This document shows, in pieces, positions 10,537-22,906 of a stretch of 64,000 bases of DNA. The notes below the pieces were generated by a model. That model was not told the origin of the DNA and searched no databases. It worked only from the letters and a program-made list of their open reading frames with translations. Positions within the stretch are counted from its first letter, which is position 1, and every line of letters begins with the position of its first letter. The stretch is from Takakia lepidozioides (Eukaryota > Streptophyta > Takakiopsida > Takakiales > Takakiaceae), in NCBI GenBank assembly GCA_030704615.1, contig CM060731.1:52266001-52330000 (forward strand), given 5' to 3'. Made by a program: the position numbers and the translations under genes.

Positions 10537-13500
10537 TCTTGCAAAATTTGGTCTTGATGTCTGTTATGTGAGGGTGAAACGAACCCTTCACTGCCAGCCC
10601 AGACAGTGTGCGGCAACGCACACTGTTTGAGCTGAGCATTTCAATGTTTCTGGGTGCAAAATTTGGACTTCAGGGGCACCTGTGTGAGTGTGAAAAGAAC
10701 CCTTCACTGCCAGCCCAGACAGTGTGCGGCAACGCACACTGTTTGAGCTGAGCATTTCAATGTTTATGGGTGCAAAATTTGGACTTCAGGGGCACCTGTG
10801 TGAGTGTGAAATGAACCCTTCACTGCCAGCTCAGACAGTGTGCGGCAACGCACACTGTTTGAGCTGGGCATTTCGGTGTTTCTGGGTGCAAAATTTGGTC
10901 TTTGCTGTCTGTTATCTGAGGTTGAAATGAACCCTTCAAAACCAGCTCAAACAGCGTGCGGCAACGCACAATGTTTGAGCAGACCTTTTCAATGTTTTAG
11001 GGTTCAAAATTTGGTCTTGATGTCTGTTATGTTAGTGTGAAATGAACCCTTCACTGCCAGCTCAGACAGTGTGCGGCAACGCACACTGTTTGAGCTGAGC
11101 ATTTCAATGTTTCTGGATGCAAAAATTGGACTTCAGGGGCACCTGTGTGAGTGTGAAATGAACCCTTCACTGCCAGCCCAGACAGTGTGCGGCAACGCAC
11201 ACTGTTTGAGCTGAGCATTTCAATGTTTCTGGGTGCAAAATTTGGACTTCACGGGCACCCGTGTGAGTGTGAAATGAACCCTTCACTGCCAGCTCAGACA
11301 GTGTGCGGCAACGCACACTGTTTGAGCTGAGCATTTCAATGTTTCTGGATGCAAAATTTGGACTTCAGGGGCACCTGTGTGAGTGTGAAAAGAACCCTTC
11401 ACTGCCAGCTCATACAGTGTGCGGCAACGCACACTGTTTGAGCTGAGCATTTCAATGTTTCTGGGTGAAATATTTGGACTTCAGGGGCACCTGTGTGAGT
11501 GTGAAAAGAACCCTTCACTGCCAGCCCAGACAGTGTGCGGCAACGCACACTGTTTGAGCTGAGCATTTCAATGTTTCTGGGTGCAAAATTTGGACTTCAT
11601 GGGCACCCGTGTGAGTGTGAAAAGAACCCTTCACTGCCAGCTCAGACAGTGTGCGGCAACGCACACTGTTTGAGCTGAGCATTTCAATGTTTCTGGATGC
11701 AAAAATTGGACTTCAGGGGCACCTGTGTGAGTGTGAAAAGAACCCTTCACTGCCAGCTCATACAGTGTGCGGCAACGCACACTGTTTGAGCTGAGCATTT
11801 CAATGTTTCTGGGTGAAATATTTGGACTTCAGGGGCACCTGTGTGAGTGTGAAAAGAACCCTTCACTGCCAGCTCAGACAGTGTGCGGCAACGCACACTG
11901 TTTGAGCTGAGCATTTCAATGTTTCTGGATGCAAAAATTGGACTTCAGGGGCACCTGTGTGAGTGTGAAATGAACCCTTCACTGCCAGCTCATACAGTGT
12001 GCGGCAACGCACACTGTTTGAGCTGAGCATTTCAATGTTTCTGGGTGAAATATTTGGACTTCAGGGGCACCTGTGTGAGTGTGAAAAGAACCCTTCACTG
12101 CCAGCTCAGACAGTGTGCGGCAACGCACACTGTTTGAGCTGAGCATTTCAATGTTTCTGGGTGAAATATTTGGACTTCAGGGGCACCTGTGTGAGTGTGA
12201 AAAGAACCCTTCACTGCCAGCCCAGACAGTGTGCGGCAACGCACACTGTTTGAGCTGAGCATTTCAATGTTTCTGGGTGCAAAATTTGGACTTCATGGGC
12301 ACCTGTGTGAGTGTGAAAAGAACCCTTCACTGCCAGCTCAGACAGTGTGCGGCAACGCACACTGTTTGAGCTGAGCATTTCAATGTTTCTGGGTGAAATA
12401 TTTGGACTTCAGGGGCACCTGTGTGAGTGTGAAAAGAACCCTTCACTGCCAGCTCAGACAGTGTGCAGCAACGCACACTGTTTGAGCTGAGCATTTCAAT
12501 GTTTCTGGATGCAAAAATTGGACTTCAGGGGCACCTGTGTGAGTGTGAAATGAACCCTTCACTGCCAGCTCAGACAGTGTGCGGCAACGCACACTGTTTG
12601 AGCTGAGCATTTCAATGTTTCTGGGTGAAATATTTGGACTTCAGGGGCACCTGTGTGAGTGTGAAAAGAACCCTTCACTGCCAGCTCAGACAGTGTGCGG
12701 CAACGCACACTGTTTGAGCTGAGCATTTCAATGTTTCTGGGTGAAATATTTGGACTTCAGGGGCACCCGTGTGAGTGTGAAAAGAACCCTTCACTGCCAG
12801 CTCAGACAGTGTGCGGCAACGCACACTGTTTGAGCTGAGCATTTCAATGTTTCTGGGTGAAATATTTGGACTTCAGGGGCACCTGTGTGAGTGTGAAAAG
12901 AACCCTTCACTGCCAGCTCAGACAGTGTGCGGCAACGCACACTGTTTGAGCTGAGCATTTCAATGTTTCTGGGTGAAATATTTGGACTTCATGGGCACCC
13001 GTGTGAGTGTGAAAAGAACCCTTCACTGCCAGCTCAGACAGTGTGCGGCAACGCACACTGTTTGAGCTGAGCATTTCAATGTTTCTGGGTGAAATATTTG
13101 GACTTCAGGGGCACCTGTGTGAGTGTGAAAAGAACCCTTCACTGCCAGCCCAGACAGTGTGCGGCAACGCACACTGTTTGAGCTGAGCATTTCAATGTTT
13201 CTGGGTGCAAAATTTGGACTTCAGGGGCACCCTGTGTGAGTGTGAAAAGAACCCTTCACTGCCAGCTCAGACAGTGTGCGGCAACGCACACTGTTTGAGC
13301 TGAGCATTTCAATGTTTCTGGGTGAAATATTTGGACTTCAGGGGCACCTGTGTGAGTGTGAAAAGAACCCTTCACTGCCAGCTCAGACAGTGTGCGGCAA
13401 CGCACACTGTTTGAGCTGAGCATTTCAATGTTTCTGGGTGAAATATTTGGACTTCATGGGCACCCGTGTGAGTGTGAAAAGAACCCTTCACTGCCAGCTC

Positions 13501-15735
13501 AGACAGTGTGCGGCAACGCACACTGTTTGAGCTGAGCATTTCAATGTTTCTGGGTGAAATATTTGGACTTCAGGGGCACCTGTGTGAGTGTGAAAAGAAC
13601 CCTTCACTGCCAGCCCAGACAGTGTGCGGCAACGCACACTGTTTGAGCTGAGCATTTCAATGTTTCTGGGTGCAAAATTTGGACTTCATGGGCACCTGTG
13701 TGAGTGTGAAAAGAACCCTTCACTGCCAGCTCAGACAGTGTGCGGCAACGCACACTGTTTGAGCTGAGCATTTCAATGTTTCTGGATGCAAAAATTGGAC
13801 TTCAGGGGCACCTGTGTGAGTGTGAAAAGAACCCTTCACTGCCAGCTCATACAGTGTGCGGCAACGCACACTGTTTGAGCTGAGCATTTCAATGTTTCTG
13901 GGTGAAATATTTGGACTTCAGGGGCACCTGTGTGAGTGTGAAATGAACCCTTCACTGCCAGCCCAGACAGTGTGCGGCAACGCACACTGTTTGAGCTGAG
14001 CATTTCAATGTTTCTGGGTGCAAAATTTGGACTTCATGGGCACCTGTGTGAGTGTGAAAAGAACCCTTCACTGCCAGCTCAGACAGTGTGCGGCAACGCA
14101 CACTGTTTGAGCTGAGCATTTCAATGTTTCTGGATGCAAAAATTGGACTTCAGGGGCACCTGTGTGAGTGTGAAAAGAACCCTTCACTGCCAGCTCAGAC
14201 AGTGTGCGGCAACGCACACTGTTTGAGCTGAGCATTTCAATGTTTCTGGGTGAAATATTTGGACTTCAGGGGCACCTGTGTGAGTGTGAAAAGAACCCTT
14301 CACTGCCAGCTCAGACAGTGTGCGGCAACGCACACTGTTTGAGCTGAGCATTTCAATGTTTCTGGGTGAAATATTTGGACTTCAGGGGCACCTGTGTGAG
14401 TGTGAAAAGAACCCTTCACTGCCAGCTCAGACAGTGTGCGGCAACGCACACTGTTTGAGCTGAGCATTTCAATGTTTCTGGGTGCAAAAATTGGACTTCA
14501 GGGGCACCTGTGTGAGTGTGAAATGAACCCTTCACTGCCAGCTCAGACAGTGTGCGGCAACGCACACTGTTTGAGCTGAGCATTTCAATGTTTCTGGGTG
14601 AAATATTTGGACTTCAGGGGCACCTGTGTGAGTGTGAAAAGAACCCTTCACTGCCAGCTCAGACAGTGTGCGGCAACGCACACTGTTTGAGCTGAGCATT
14701 TCAATGTTTCTGGGTGAAATATTTGGACTTCATGGGCACCGTGTGAGTGTGAAAAGAACCCTTCACTGCCAGCTCAGACAGTGTGCGGCAACGCACACTG
14801 TTTGAGCTGAGCATTTCAATGTTTCTGGATGCAAAAATTGGACTTCAGGGGCACCTGTGTGAGTGTGAAATGAACCCTTCACTGCCAGCTCAGACAGTGT
14901 GCGGCAACGCACACTGTTTGAGCTGAGCATTTCAATGTTTCTGGGTGAAATATTTGGACTTCAGGGGCACCTGTGTGAGTGTGAAAAGAACCCTTCACTG
15001 CCAGCCCAGACAGTGTGCGGCAACGCACACTGTTTGAGCTGAGCATTTCAATGTTTCTGGGTGCAAAATTTGGACTTCATGGGCACCCGTGTGAGTGTGA
15101 AAAGAACCCTTCACTGCCAGCTCAGACAGTGTGCGGCAACGCACACTGTTTGAGCTGAGCATTTCAATGTTTCTGGGTGAAATATTTGGACTTCAGGGGC
15201 ACCTGTGTGAGTGTGAAAAGAACCCTTCACTGCCAGCTCAGACAGTGTGCGGCAACGCACACTGTTTGAGCTGAGCATTTCAATGTTTCTGGATGCAAAA
15301 ATTGGACTTCAGGGGCACCTGTGTGAGTGTGAAATGAACCCTTCACTGCCAGCTCAGACAGTGTGCGGCAACGCACACTGTTTGAGCTGAGCATTTCAAT
15401 GTTTCTGGATGCAAAAATTGGACTTCAGGGGCACCTGTGTGAGTGTGAAAGAACCCTTCACTGCCAGCTCAGACAGTGTGCGGCAACGCACACTGTTTGA
15501 GCTGAGCATTTCAATGTTTCTGTGTGCAAAATTTGGACTTCAGGGGCACCTGTGTGAGTGTGAAAAGAACCCTTCACTGCCAGCCCAGACAGTGTGCGGC
15601 AACGCACACTGTTTGAGCTGAGCATTTCAATGTTTCTGGGTGCAAAATTTGGACTTCATGGGCACATTTTTGAGTATAAAATGAACCCTTCACTGTCAGC
15701 TCAAACAGTCTGCGGAACCGCACACTGTGTAGGCA
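10537..15735. repeat. Tandem array of about 45 units of 116 bp, each containing an 18-bp-arm hairpin
   Basis: The period is 116 bp, measured between the CAGTGTGCGGCA cores at 10,604, 10,720 and 10,836. The last core at 15,706 gives 44 periods. Each unit holds an inverted repeat, arms CAGTGTGCG and CGCACACTG around a GCAA loop. With the flanking CAGCTCAGA and TTTGAGCTG the arms reach 18 bp with one G:T pair. Three spacer variants (GGGTGCAAAATTTGG, GGATGCAAAAATTGG and GGGTGAAATATTTGG) alternate in mixed order. Edge units near 10,950 and 15,700 are the most diverged, as expected for an array homogenised from its centre. It lies between the acidic exon and the main exons of the ParB/methyltransferase-like gene. 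Confidence 0.95.
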
Positions 15736-15971
15736 GAACATATGAATATGGAAGGGCGCAACTTTCGGCCCTCATGGGCAGATATTTGAGCAGAACTTTT
15801 CAATGTTCTTTCCCTGTGTAAATCGGGAACATAGTGCATGTCCGTGAGGATCAATGAACACTTATCTGGCAGCTCAAAGAACACTTCCCTTTTTATCCCA
15901 CTTTTTCATGCATCGGTCGACGTTTCATTCCTCTCTTATAAGAATTTGAGTGAACAACCTTGCAGGGGAAA

Positions 15972-18900
15972 ATGCAAAGTGTGGCGGATGAGGTCCCTCA
16001 GGGTCAGGGGAAGGAGACCAAAGATGATGTTGACGATGAGTTTTATGAAAGCAAAGCCGCTGAGATGCTGGGGGGTCAAAAGGTGAACTCTCAGCTTGTG
16101 GTTCAAAGTATGCTTGCTCCTGGTGGGAGGTTGAAGATTCCCCTGTGTAGGTTGGTTTCCATGCCCGTCGTTCGTCCACCCCTTGTCAAAGACATTCTCA
16201 AGCTGGAGGCCGAGTTTGTTCATGGGTATTTGGATGGATCCGCGGTCTTTTACGTTTCTACTAGGGATTCAAGAGGTAACGAGCTCCTTGTTGATGAGTC
16301 AATCGTCGACTCCTGGGACCCCATTTGGAGACAGGTGAACGAATCCTTCGAACTTCTTCTCTCCAGAAAACCTTCCACCCAGGTATTCTCGGGGAAGATG
16401 TTTCACGTTTGGGATGGCAACCACCGGTTGCTTGCATGGATGGCTGTCATTGGGAGGCTGCACTCACAGGAGGAAGAGTGGCATTACTCTGTTCGATCGA
16501 TGGTGCTTGATTGTGACGACAACATGATGGGTCTTCTGACGGCAATGAATGATGTGAACAGGTTGGTTTCTCATTGTACACGTTGCACTTCTGGTTCCGT
16601 TCTTCCTTGATTGAAGTCCTTGAATTACATTCTGAAATTCAGATATCATTCTGCAGAGGGACGGAGACATCGCATGTCAAAACGAGTCTGGTTCACACAC
16701 TGTATAGGATACAAAGGATCGGGCAGATGCCCTTGACCAACTTCAAGACCATCCTTTCGGCAGAGATGTATAAGAAATGCGAAAGCTCCAAGACTTCGGA
16801 AACATGGTACTCGTTGACCCGTGAGGCTTTCATGGAGTACATGTACACGGTGAGATACATCTTCCTTCATCTGGCCTTTCCATATTCCTGCTTCCACATG
16901 TTTGTTTCTCTCTGTCTCCCTTGACCTTGGATTGATGCAACTCTCTTGCATTCCCTTGCAGCAAGACATTGCAGATGCAGGGGAGCGTGGCAAACTGGAA
17001 TACTACAGCTCTACCCCTGAGGAGAGAAGGACAGCAAAGGGAGTTGAAAGTCACATCCAGAAGGAGATGAACGCTACAAGAAGGACAATAATGAGTGCTT
17101 TTGTGAAGCAGTTGAGAATGGCCGACCCATCATTCGGGCCGCAGTTTCTGCTGGAGATAAAAAACCATTATAACAAGCCAGGCAAGCCGGAGATGGCCCA
17201 GGAGAAGTTGCACAGGTTGTCTACCGCCGTCGTGTCTTCTGAACAGAAGGTGAAGTGGCTGCAGATATGGAACTCCGATCCCACAGTTAGGGATACCCAC
17301 ATGTTCCCAAGGCCAGAGAAGGAGAAGAAGACCCAGCGTGTCGTTCCTGTCAGTGACAATGTGCTGGACAACTGGCTTCACAAGGCCACTTACTGGAGCC
17401 AGGTGTGATGTCCTCTCGTATCTCACTTTCTTTTCTCTTTTCCTGTCCTTCTCTTCCCATTGCCTCTTACATTCGCTGTGACTGTTTTTGGGTTCATTCT
17501 TCCATTTCAATTTTTTTGCAGTTGGAAGAAAGGGCCCGATCGGTTCTGCATACTCAGCTGGCTGACTATGGCATCACTATGACAGCTCCGAAGGTCTCCT
17601 TCGAAGCATACATGAGGAAATGGAGAGCCACAGTGTGGCACTCTGGTTTCTTTAGAGAGTTCAGCAAGGAGGGTGGCATCAGTCGAACAAATGAGCTTGA
17701 CCAGCAGGAAAAAGGAGAGGAAGCCTGGAAACGATGCCTTTACAGGTGCACACCCTTGCACTCTTTGCTTGTGTTGTGGTTGCAATGTGTTGTGTGGCAT
17801 ACTGTTTAAGGGGGTCTTCCTGGTGTGTTGAAAAAGCTGGGACACAATATGTGCATTGGATAATGAGGCTGTGTCTGTTCGTGCAGGTACATTAAGTTTG
17901 TTCTCCTGGAAGAGAATTGCTTGGACAAACATCCAGATTTCGTGGACCTTTGGCTTGTCCCTGCTGGCAACCAGACCATGTTCACTGCTGGGATCTTGCA
18001 TGACTGGGGTCCGGACCATCTTTCTTCTTGTGGTTGGTATTTGGATTGCCCTCCTTCAGAGACCCCAGCTGTAGAGTTGTCTTTGAGGAGAGAGAATGAC
18101 CGTATTGCAGCCACTGCCGCAGCAGCGGACCTCGACATTCATGAGCGTAATCTGAGGACTCTTGCAGAGAAGGAGCCTCCCGCTCAGGATACCCCGGGTA
18201 GAGGAAGAAAGGCAAAGGGAAAAGATGTTGCTGGTGTTGTGGGGACGGGAAGGGGTAGAGGGAAGGTGGCACAAGGGCAGGGAAGTGTTGCAGCTATTGG
18301 CCCTGTGGAGCATGTCCAGCAGACTCCACCGCATGGTAGGGGATCCGGGAGAAAAAACAAGGGTGTGGTTGATCCCAAGGACCCGTACCATGCAGTGGAA
18401 CATCCCACGAGGGTCATTCGTCCAACCAGGTTGGAGATTGCCAACGTCGGGTTCCTTGCCATGATGGAGTCGAAGAAATCTGATTACAAGGGCGAGCCAT
18501 CACCAGTGTGGGAGAGGATTGTCGAGTTCCTCAGCACGGTGCGTGTTCTCTTTGGGTTCTGTGGCTTCTGCTCTCTTTGTCTGCTGTGGGCATGGATCGT
18601 TTATAAACTTGTCAGAATTCCATTGTATTTTTGTTTGCAGGCTAAAATGACCAAATCGTGGGTGAACGGGAAGGAGAAGCCATATGCAGCGGAACTCATC
18701 ATCTTGGACATCCCTGATGGGTTGGCAGTCCCGGATATCCCACCATCGGGTGCTTGTCCGGGTTGGAATGCATTTGATGAGCGCTACTGGCGGTGGGTTT
18801 TTTCCTTTTGCAACTTCTTCCTTTCCGATGCAGGTGTTTTGGTTCTCATCCAGTCCATCGATGTTCGGTGTCGCCGTGCCCTTGCCAGCTATTTGAAAGC

Positions 18901-20085
18901 CTCGGGCATGAGAGTCCTGAAGACATGGAATTGTGTGAACAGCATGTACCTTACGAAGGGGGATCGTCCGGGAGAGATGGTGAGTTTCCCTTCTTCTTCC
19001 TCTTCTTTTTTGTTCTGGGATTGTGTTGTGTAGGTCGCTCAAACTCATATGTAGGGGCCCGATTTTATTTTGGTTCTTAGTTCCTTCTGGATGTCATGTT
19101 CGCAGACTCGTCTGTTTGAAGCTGTTTGTCTCGTCCGGGTGCATCCACCAACGACTCCGGCCGGCATTACGGAGTTTGCCATCACTCACGGGGGCAAGTT
19201 CATAGATGACAGGACAGATCCTCCCACGGATGACATGCATCACAACTACGTCGACAGCAACGTGTGCTTGCGAAGGGGGAATGGGGTTCCTTGGAGAGGG
19301 GCGAGGGAGAGGAGCCCGGCTTTCATTCAAACGATTGTGGAGTGCTGCACCTACACAGACGCCAGAGTTCTGGATTTGTCGATGGGCACAGGTTCGTCCC
19401 TTCAACATTCACATTTCATGAGGTTTGATTGAGCTTGCACTTTCAGCACTTTCCACCGTTCCGAATGTGTCTTCAATGTCTGCTTACTTCATTCTATTCC
19501 ACTGCAGGTGCTTCGTACCACGCTTGCAAGGCCAGTGCGCGACATGTCTTTGGGATTGAAGGGGATGCTGAGATTTACAAGAACCTCCTGATGGGTTTGG
19601 GTGGACACACTTCTCAGGTCCTTCCGAAGCCCCGTCCCGCTGATACTGGTACAGAGGAGACTTCTGACAAGGAGCTGGACTCCGACTTTGCCTGTGAGTA
19701 AGTTGAACCTGTGCATGCTTGCATTGTTGTTTCATTATCGAGAATCGCTGTTCTTGAGGCAAAGTGCAAATGGGAGACATCCTCTTCGTTGGACTTGTGC
19801 ATTGCATCATTGTGTTAAAAATGGAATTTTGTGGACATGTGTAGGAGTCCGCGTGCTTCCACTTGCCCTCCTGGGCTATCACACCTATTTGGACTTGTTT
19901 TCAGTCCTCCTCGGTCTTGTGTGCTACCTGTCTATGCGGAGGCACTCGCAGCAAGCATGTCCGTTCATGGCACTCAGAGTCCACCTTGCGATGGCCTTCG
20001 TAGAACACGTGGTGTTGGGGCCAGAATCTTTGTAGATGACATAGCACAGGAGGTGGACATTGATTGTGATGACTGCGACACTTGA
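15972..20085 (+). CDS. ParB/sulfiredoxin-like plus beta-class amino-methyltransferase-like protein, nine exons, open frame
   Basis: Exons inferred from GT-AG sites and matching phases: 15972-16561, 16657-16849, 16962-17402, 17522-17745, 17887-18538, 18641-18979, 19106-19391, 19508-19697 and 19845-20085. They sum to 3,156 nt, 1,051 codons plus stop. The N-terminus has the ParB/sulfiredoxin core block VWDGNHRLLAW (DGNHR at 148-152). About residues 550-660 are a basic Gly/Lys/Pro-rich linker. The C-terminus follows the beta-class N4/N6 DNA methyltransferase order: a motif IV region (LIILDIPDG, 719-727, then YWRWVFSF and DAGVLVLIQS), then RSPAFIQTI and motif I (VLDLSMGTGAS, about 901-911, then FGIEGD). 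Bacterial and phage ParB-domain DNA methylases share this two-domain plan. The expected DPPY is DIPD here, so catalysis is doubtful. The start is the first in-frame ATG after the acceptor at 15,965. Function is inference. Confidence 0.75.
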
Positions 20086-20337
20086 TATGAAGTATTCTTT
20101 TGGTTTAATTCTGGGACAAATTTGAAATGGGATGGTTGTGTGTCCTTATTGTCCTCTTTGCAATGTGTGCATGGAATTCACATTCATGGTTCCAAACTAT
20201 TGTTGGAGATGGGGGTTGCATGGACTGCCCGGATTGTTCCTTCAATATATTTGTTGTTTTGTGGACCTCACAGACTTGAGTACATTGCAAAAACAAACAA
20301 ACCACTTTGTTCTCAATTCTCAATTCTCCCCACATCA
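20086..20337. other. 3' flank of the ParB/methyltransferase-like gene
   Basis: About 250 bp of T-rich non-coding DNA between the stop codon and the terminal module. The corresponding stretch after the paralogue (29,680-29,971) is about 290 bp and shares a TTGCAAAAA and TTCAATTCTC layout near its end. Confidence 0.5.
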
Positions 20338-20488
20338 ACCCGCGGAAATAGGTGACCCCACTCGGAAATAGGTGACATCCGCGGAAATAGGCACTGTTTG
20401 CATGCTGACGTGGCGTGAGCCTGTGCTGGGCTCACGCTTTCCTGGGCTCACAGGCTCACGCCTCCAGGCTCACGGAATAGCACCCCCC
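20338..20488 (+). repeat. Terminal module T1 (right end of the element carrying the ParB/methyltransferase gene)
   Basis: It reads inward to outward: three copies of a CCGCGGAAATAGG-type motif, then TGCTGACGTGGCGTGAGCC, several GTGAGCC/GGCTCAC inverted repeats, and an outer end AATAGCACCCCCC at 20,488. Immediately beyond it, gypsy copy 2 pol begins in mid-codon. Three more modules with the same order of parts occur at 29,972-30,083, 43,312-43,445 and about 50,990-51,185. Confidence 0.8.
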
Positions 20489-22771
20489 AACTAATTGGAA
20501 TGGTGTATACTTAGTGGTGACTTTATATGAAGTCATGTATGACCACAAAGCTGTCAGCAGCTTTGTATTGCAATCCGTTCTGTTTGCATTGACTATCTTA
20601 GCCAAGATAGTACATAGTATTTTGTTGGTAGCCTCTGCCTGCCCATTACCCTGTGGGTAAGACGTTGTACTCTTCCTATGCACAATCATGAACTCTTTAG
20701 TCAATAGTTCAATGGTCTCGTTAATGAAGTGACTTCCCTGATCATTGATAAATTCCAAGGGACAGCCAAATCGTGTAAGTATGTTCTCATACAGGAACCT
20801 TGTTGTGGACTTGGCTGTGTTGTCCCTCAAAGCTTTAGCTTCCACCCACTTCGTAGTATAATCAGTGGCTGTAATTATGTACTTGTTCTGTGTATTCTTG
20901 GCTGGTGGGTTAATTGGTCCAACAAAGTCTAGTCCCCATTTTTGAAATGGTTCAGTAGGCATTGTAGGATGCAAAGCCATCTTCCGAGATCTCTGCAAAG
21001 GTCCTAGCCTCTGACATTCATCACAACTCTGACAATACTTGTGTATATCTTTGAACAAAGTAGGCCACCAGTAACCTGCAAGTAGTATCTTTCTACTGGT
21101 AGTCTCTTCTCCAAAATGACCTCCAGCCACTCCTTTATGAACTTCCTCCAAAACTTTATTTACTTCATGGTGGTACAAGCATCGTTTAAGTACTCCATCA
21201 GGTCCTAGCTTATACATTCTGCCTCCTACCATAGTATAAGATAAAGCCTTGATAGCGATTCTCTTCCTCTGCTCCTTACCATAACTAGGTGGGCACTGAC
21301 CATAAGTAAGGTAGTATCTGATTGGCCACTGCCAATCTAACCATTCATCTGTACTTCCTTGCACCTCCATTACAAATAAACTCGCATCAGGTAACTGATC
21401 GTCTACTCCTGTGGCGGCCTCTCCTGTTGTTAGTCGTGACAAATGATCTGCCACAAGATGCAAACGGCCAGGCTTGTAAACAACTTCGAACTCAAACTCG
21501 TGCAAGATTATTAACCACCTCGCTATCCTTCCACTTATCAAAGGTTTGTTCACCAGATATATCAGAGCCTGGTGATCCACATAAAACATAAACTTTCTTC
21601 CCAATAGGTAATGCCTGAATTTCTTGACTGCATAAATCATTGCCAGTGCTTCTCTTTCAGTTGTGCTATAGTTCCTTTCAGCACTGTTCATCAACCTGCT
21701 AGCATAGTACACAGGTGAATCTATATTTCCTGTAACATTCTGGGCTAACACCGCTCCCAACGATTCTCCTGAGGCATCACAGTGAACATTAAATACTACA
21801 TGCCAGTGAGGGTTAATCAGCACAGGTGTAGTTGTTACTGACAATGTAAGTTCCTCAAAAGCCTGTTGACATTCAGCTGTCCATGCAAACACTGCATCTT
21901 TCTTCAGAAGCTTGCTCAATGGTGCTGCTATCTGTGCATACCTTTTGACAAATCTTCTGTAATAACTGGTTTGCCCAAAGAATCTCCTTAGACTCTTAAC
22001 ATTTACTGGTGGTGGAGAGGCTTTAATGGCCTCTGTCTTCCTGGGATCCACAAGAAGTCCCCTCTTACACACAATGTGTCCCAGAAGCACCCCTGAGTTC
22101 ACACAGAAAGTACACTTCTCTGGATTCAGGCCCAGACCTCTCATCCTGCATCTGGCCAAACATAACTCCAATTTATGCAAGTGCTTATTCTTAGAGCTGT
22201 CCAAGAACACCTGCATGAAATCATCCAGATACTCATGAAAAGATTCACTTATCACTCTCTGAAAGGTTGCTGGTGCATTACAAAGTCCAAAGGGCATGAC
22301 TTTGTATGCATAAGCACCCCAGTCTGTGATGAAAGCTGTCTTTCCCTGGTCTTCTTCTGCCACTTGTACTTGATTATAACCACTGAACCCATCCATGAAT
22401 GAGTACATCTCATGGCCTGCCACAGTGTCCAATACCGCTTCTGTGAATGGTAAAGGAAAAAGATCTTTCTTTGTGCAAGCATTCAACTTCTTATAGTTCA
22501 CACAAACTCTCAGTTTACCATTTTTCTTGGGAACTATCACAATGGGTGACAACCAAGTTGTATACTCTATCGGGTATATAAACTTAGCCTCAGCCAACTT
22601 CTTGATCTCTTCTCCAACCTTCTGTGCATAGTTGGGATTCATTCTGTACCTTGCCTGCTTGATTGGTACTGACCCTGGTTCCAGTTCAATCTTATGCTGA
22701 CAGATCTCAGGTGGTATCCCTTTTAGATCCTCGTAGCTCCAAGCAAATACATCTCTGTATTTGATGAACAA
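20489..22771 (-). pseudogene. Reverse transcriptase-RNase H-integrase ORF with catalytic-site deletion (copy 2)
   Basis: A single open frame of about 760 codons covers reverse transcriptase, RNase H (HCDASGE, TEREALAMIYAVKKF), the H2C2 zinc block (CQSCDECQ) and the DDE integrase core up to FQLV. It looks intact but lacks 15 bases present in copy 1: the block LDDFSVYSS reads LDSS here (about 22,198-22,205). The deletion removes the second catalytic aspartate and four following residues, so the polymerase should be inactive although the frame is open. The 3' end of the frame is element T1 sequence, not gypsy. The start is the first ATG of the frame; the protein was probably part of a larger gag-pol product. 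Confidence 0.9.
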
Positions 22772-22906
22772 ACTCTTAGCTTCCTCAAAGAATTATGGCT
22801 CCAAATCAGCTCTTACCTTCACCATCCTCGGTTCCTCTTCAGTTCCCACATTCACTTCTCTCACCTGCTCATCAGCTGTGATTGTCCAACCAGTCACCAC
22901 TTAATC

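Noticed and set aside
10537-15735. Regular palindromic repeats that look like a CRISPR array
   Set aside because: Units are tandem, with no unique spacers and no cas genes, and the genome is eukaryotic. This is a satellite.
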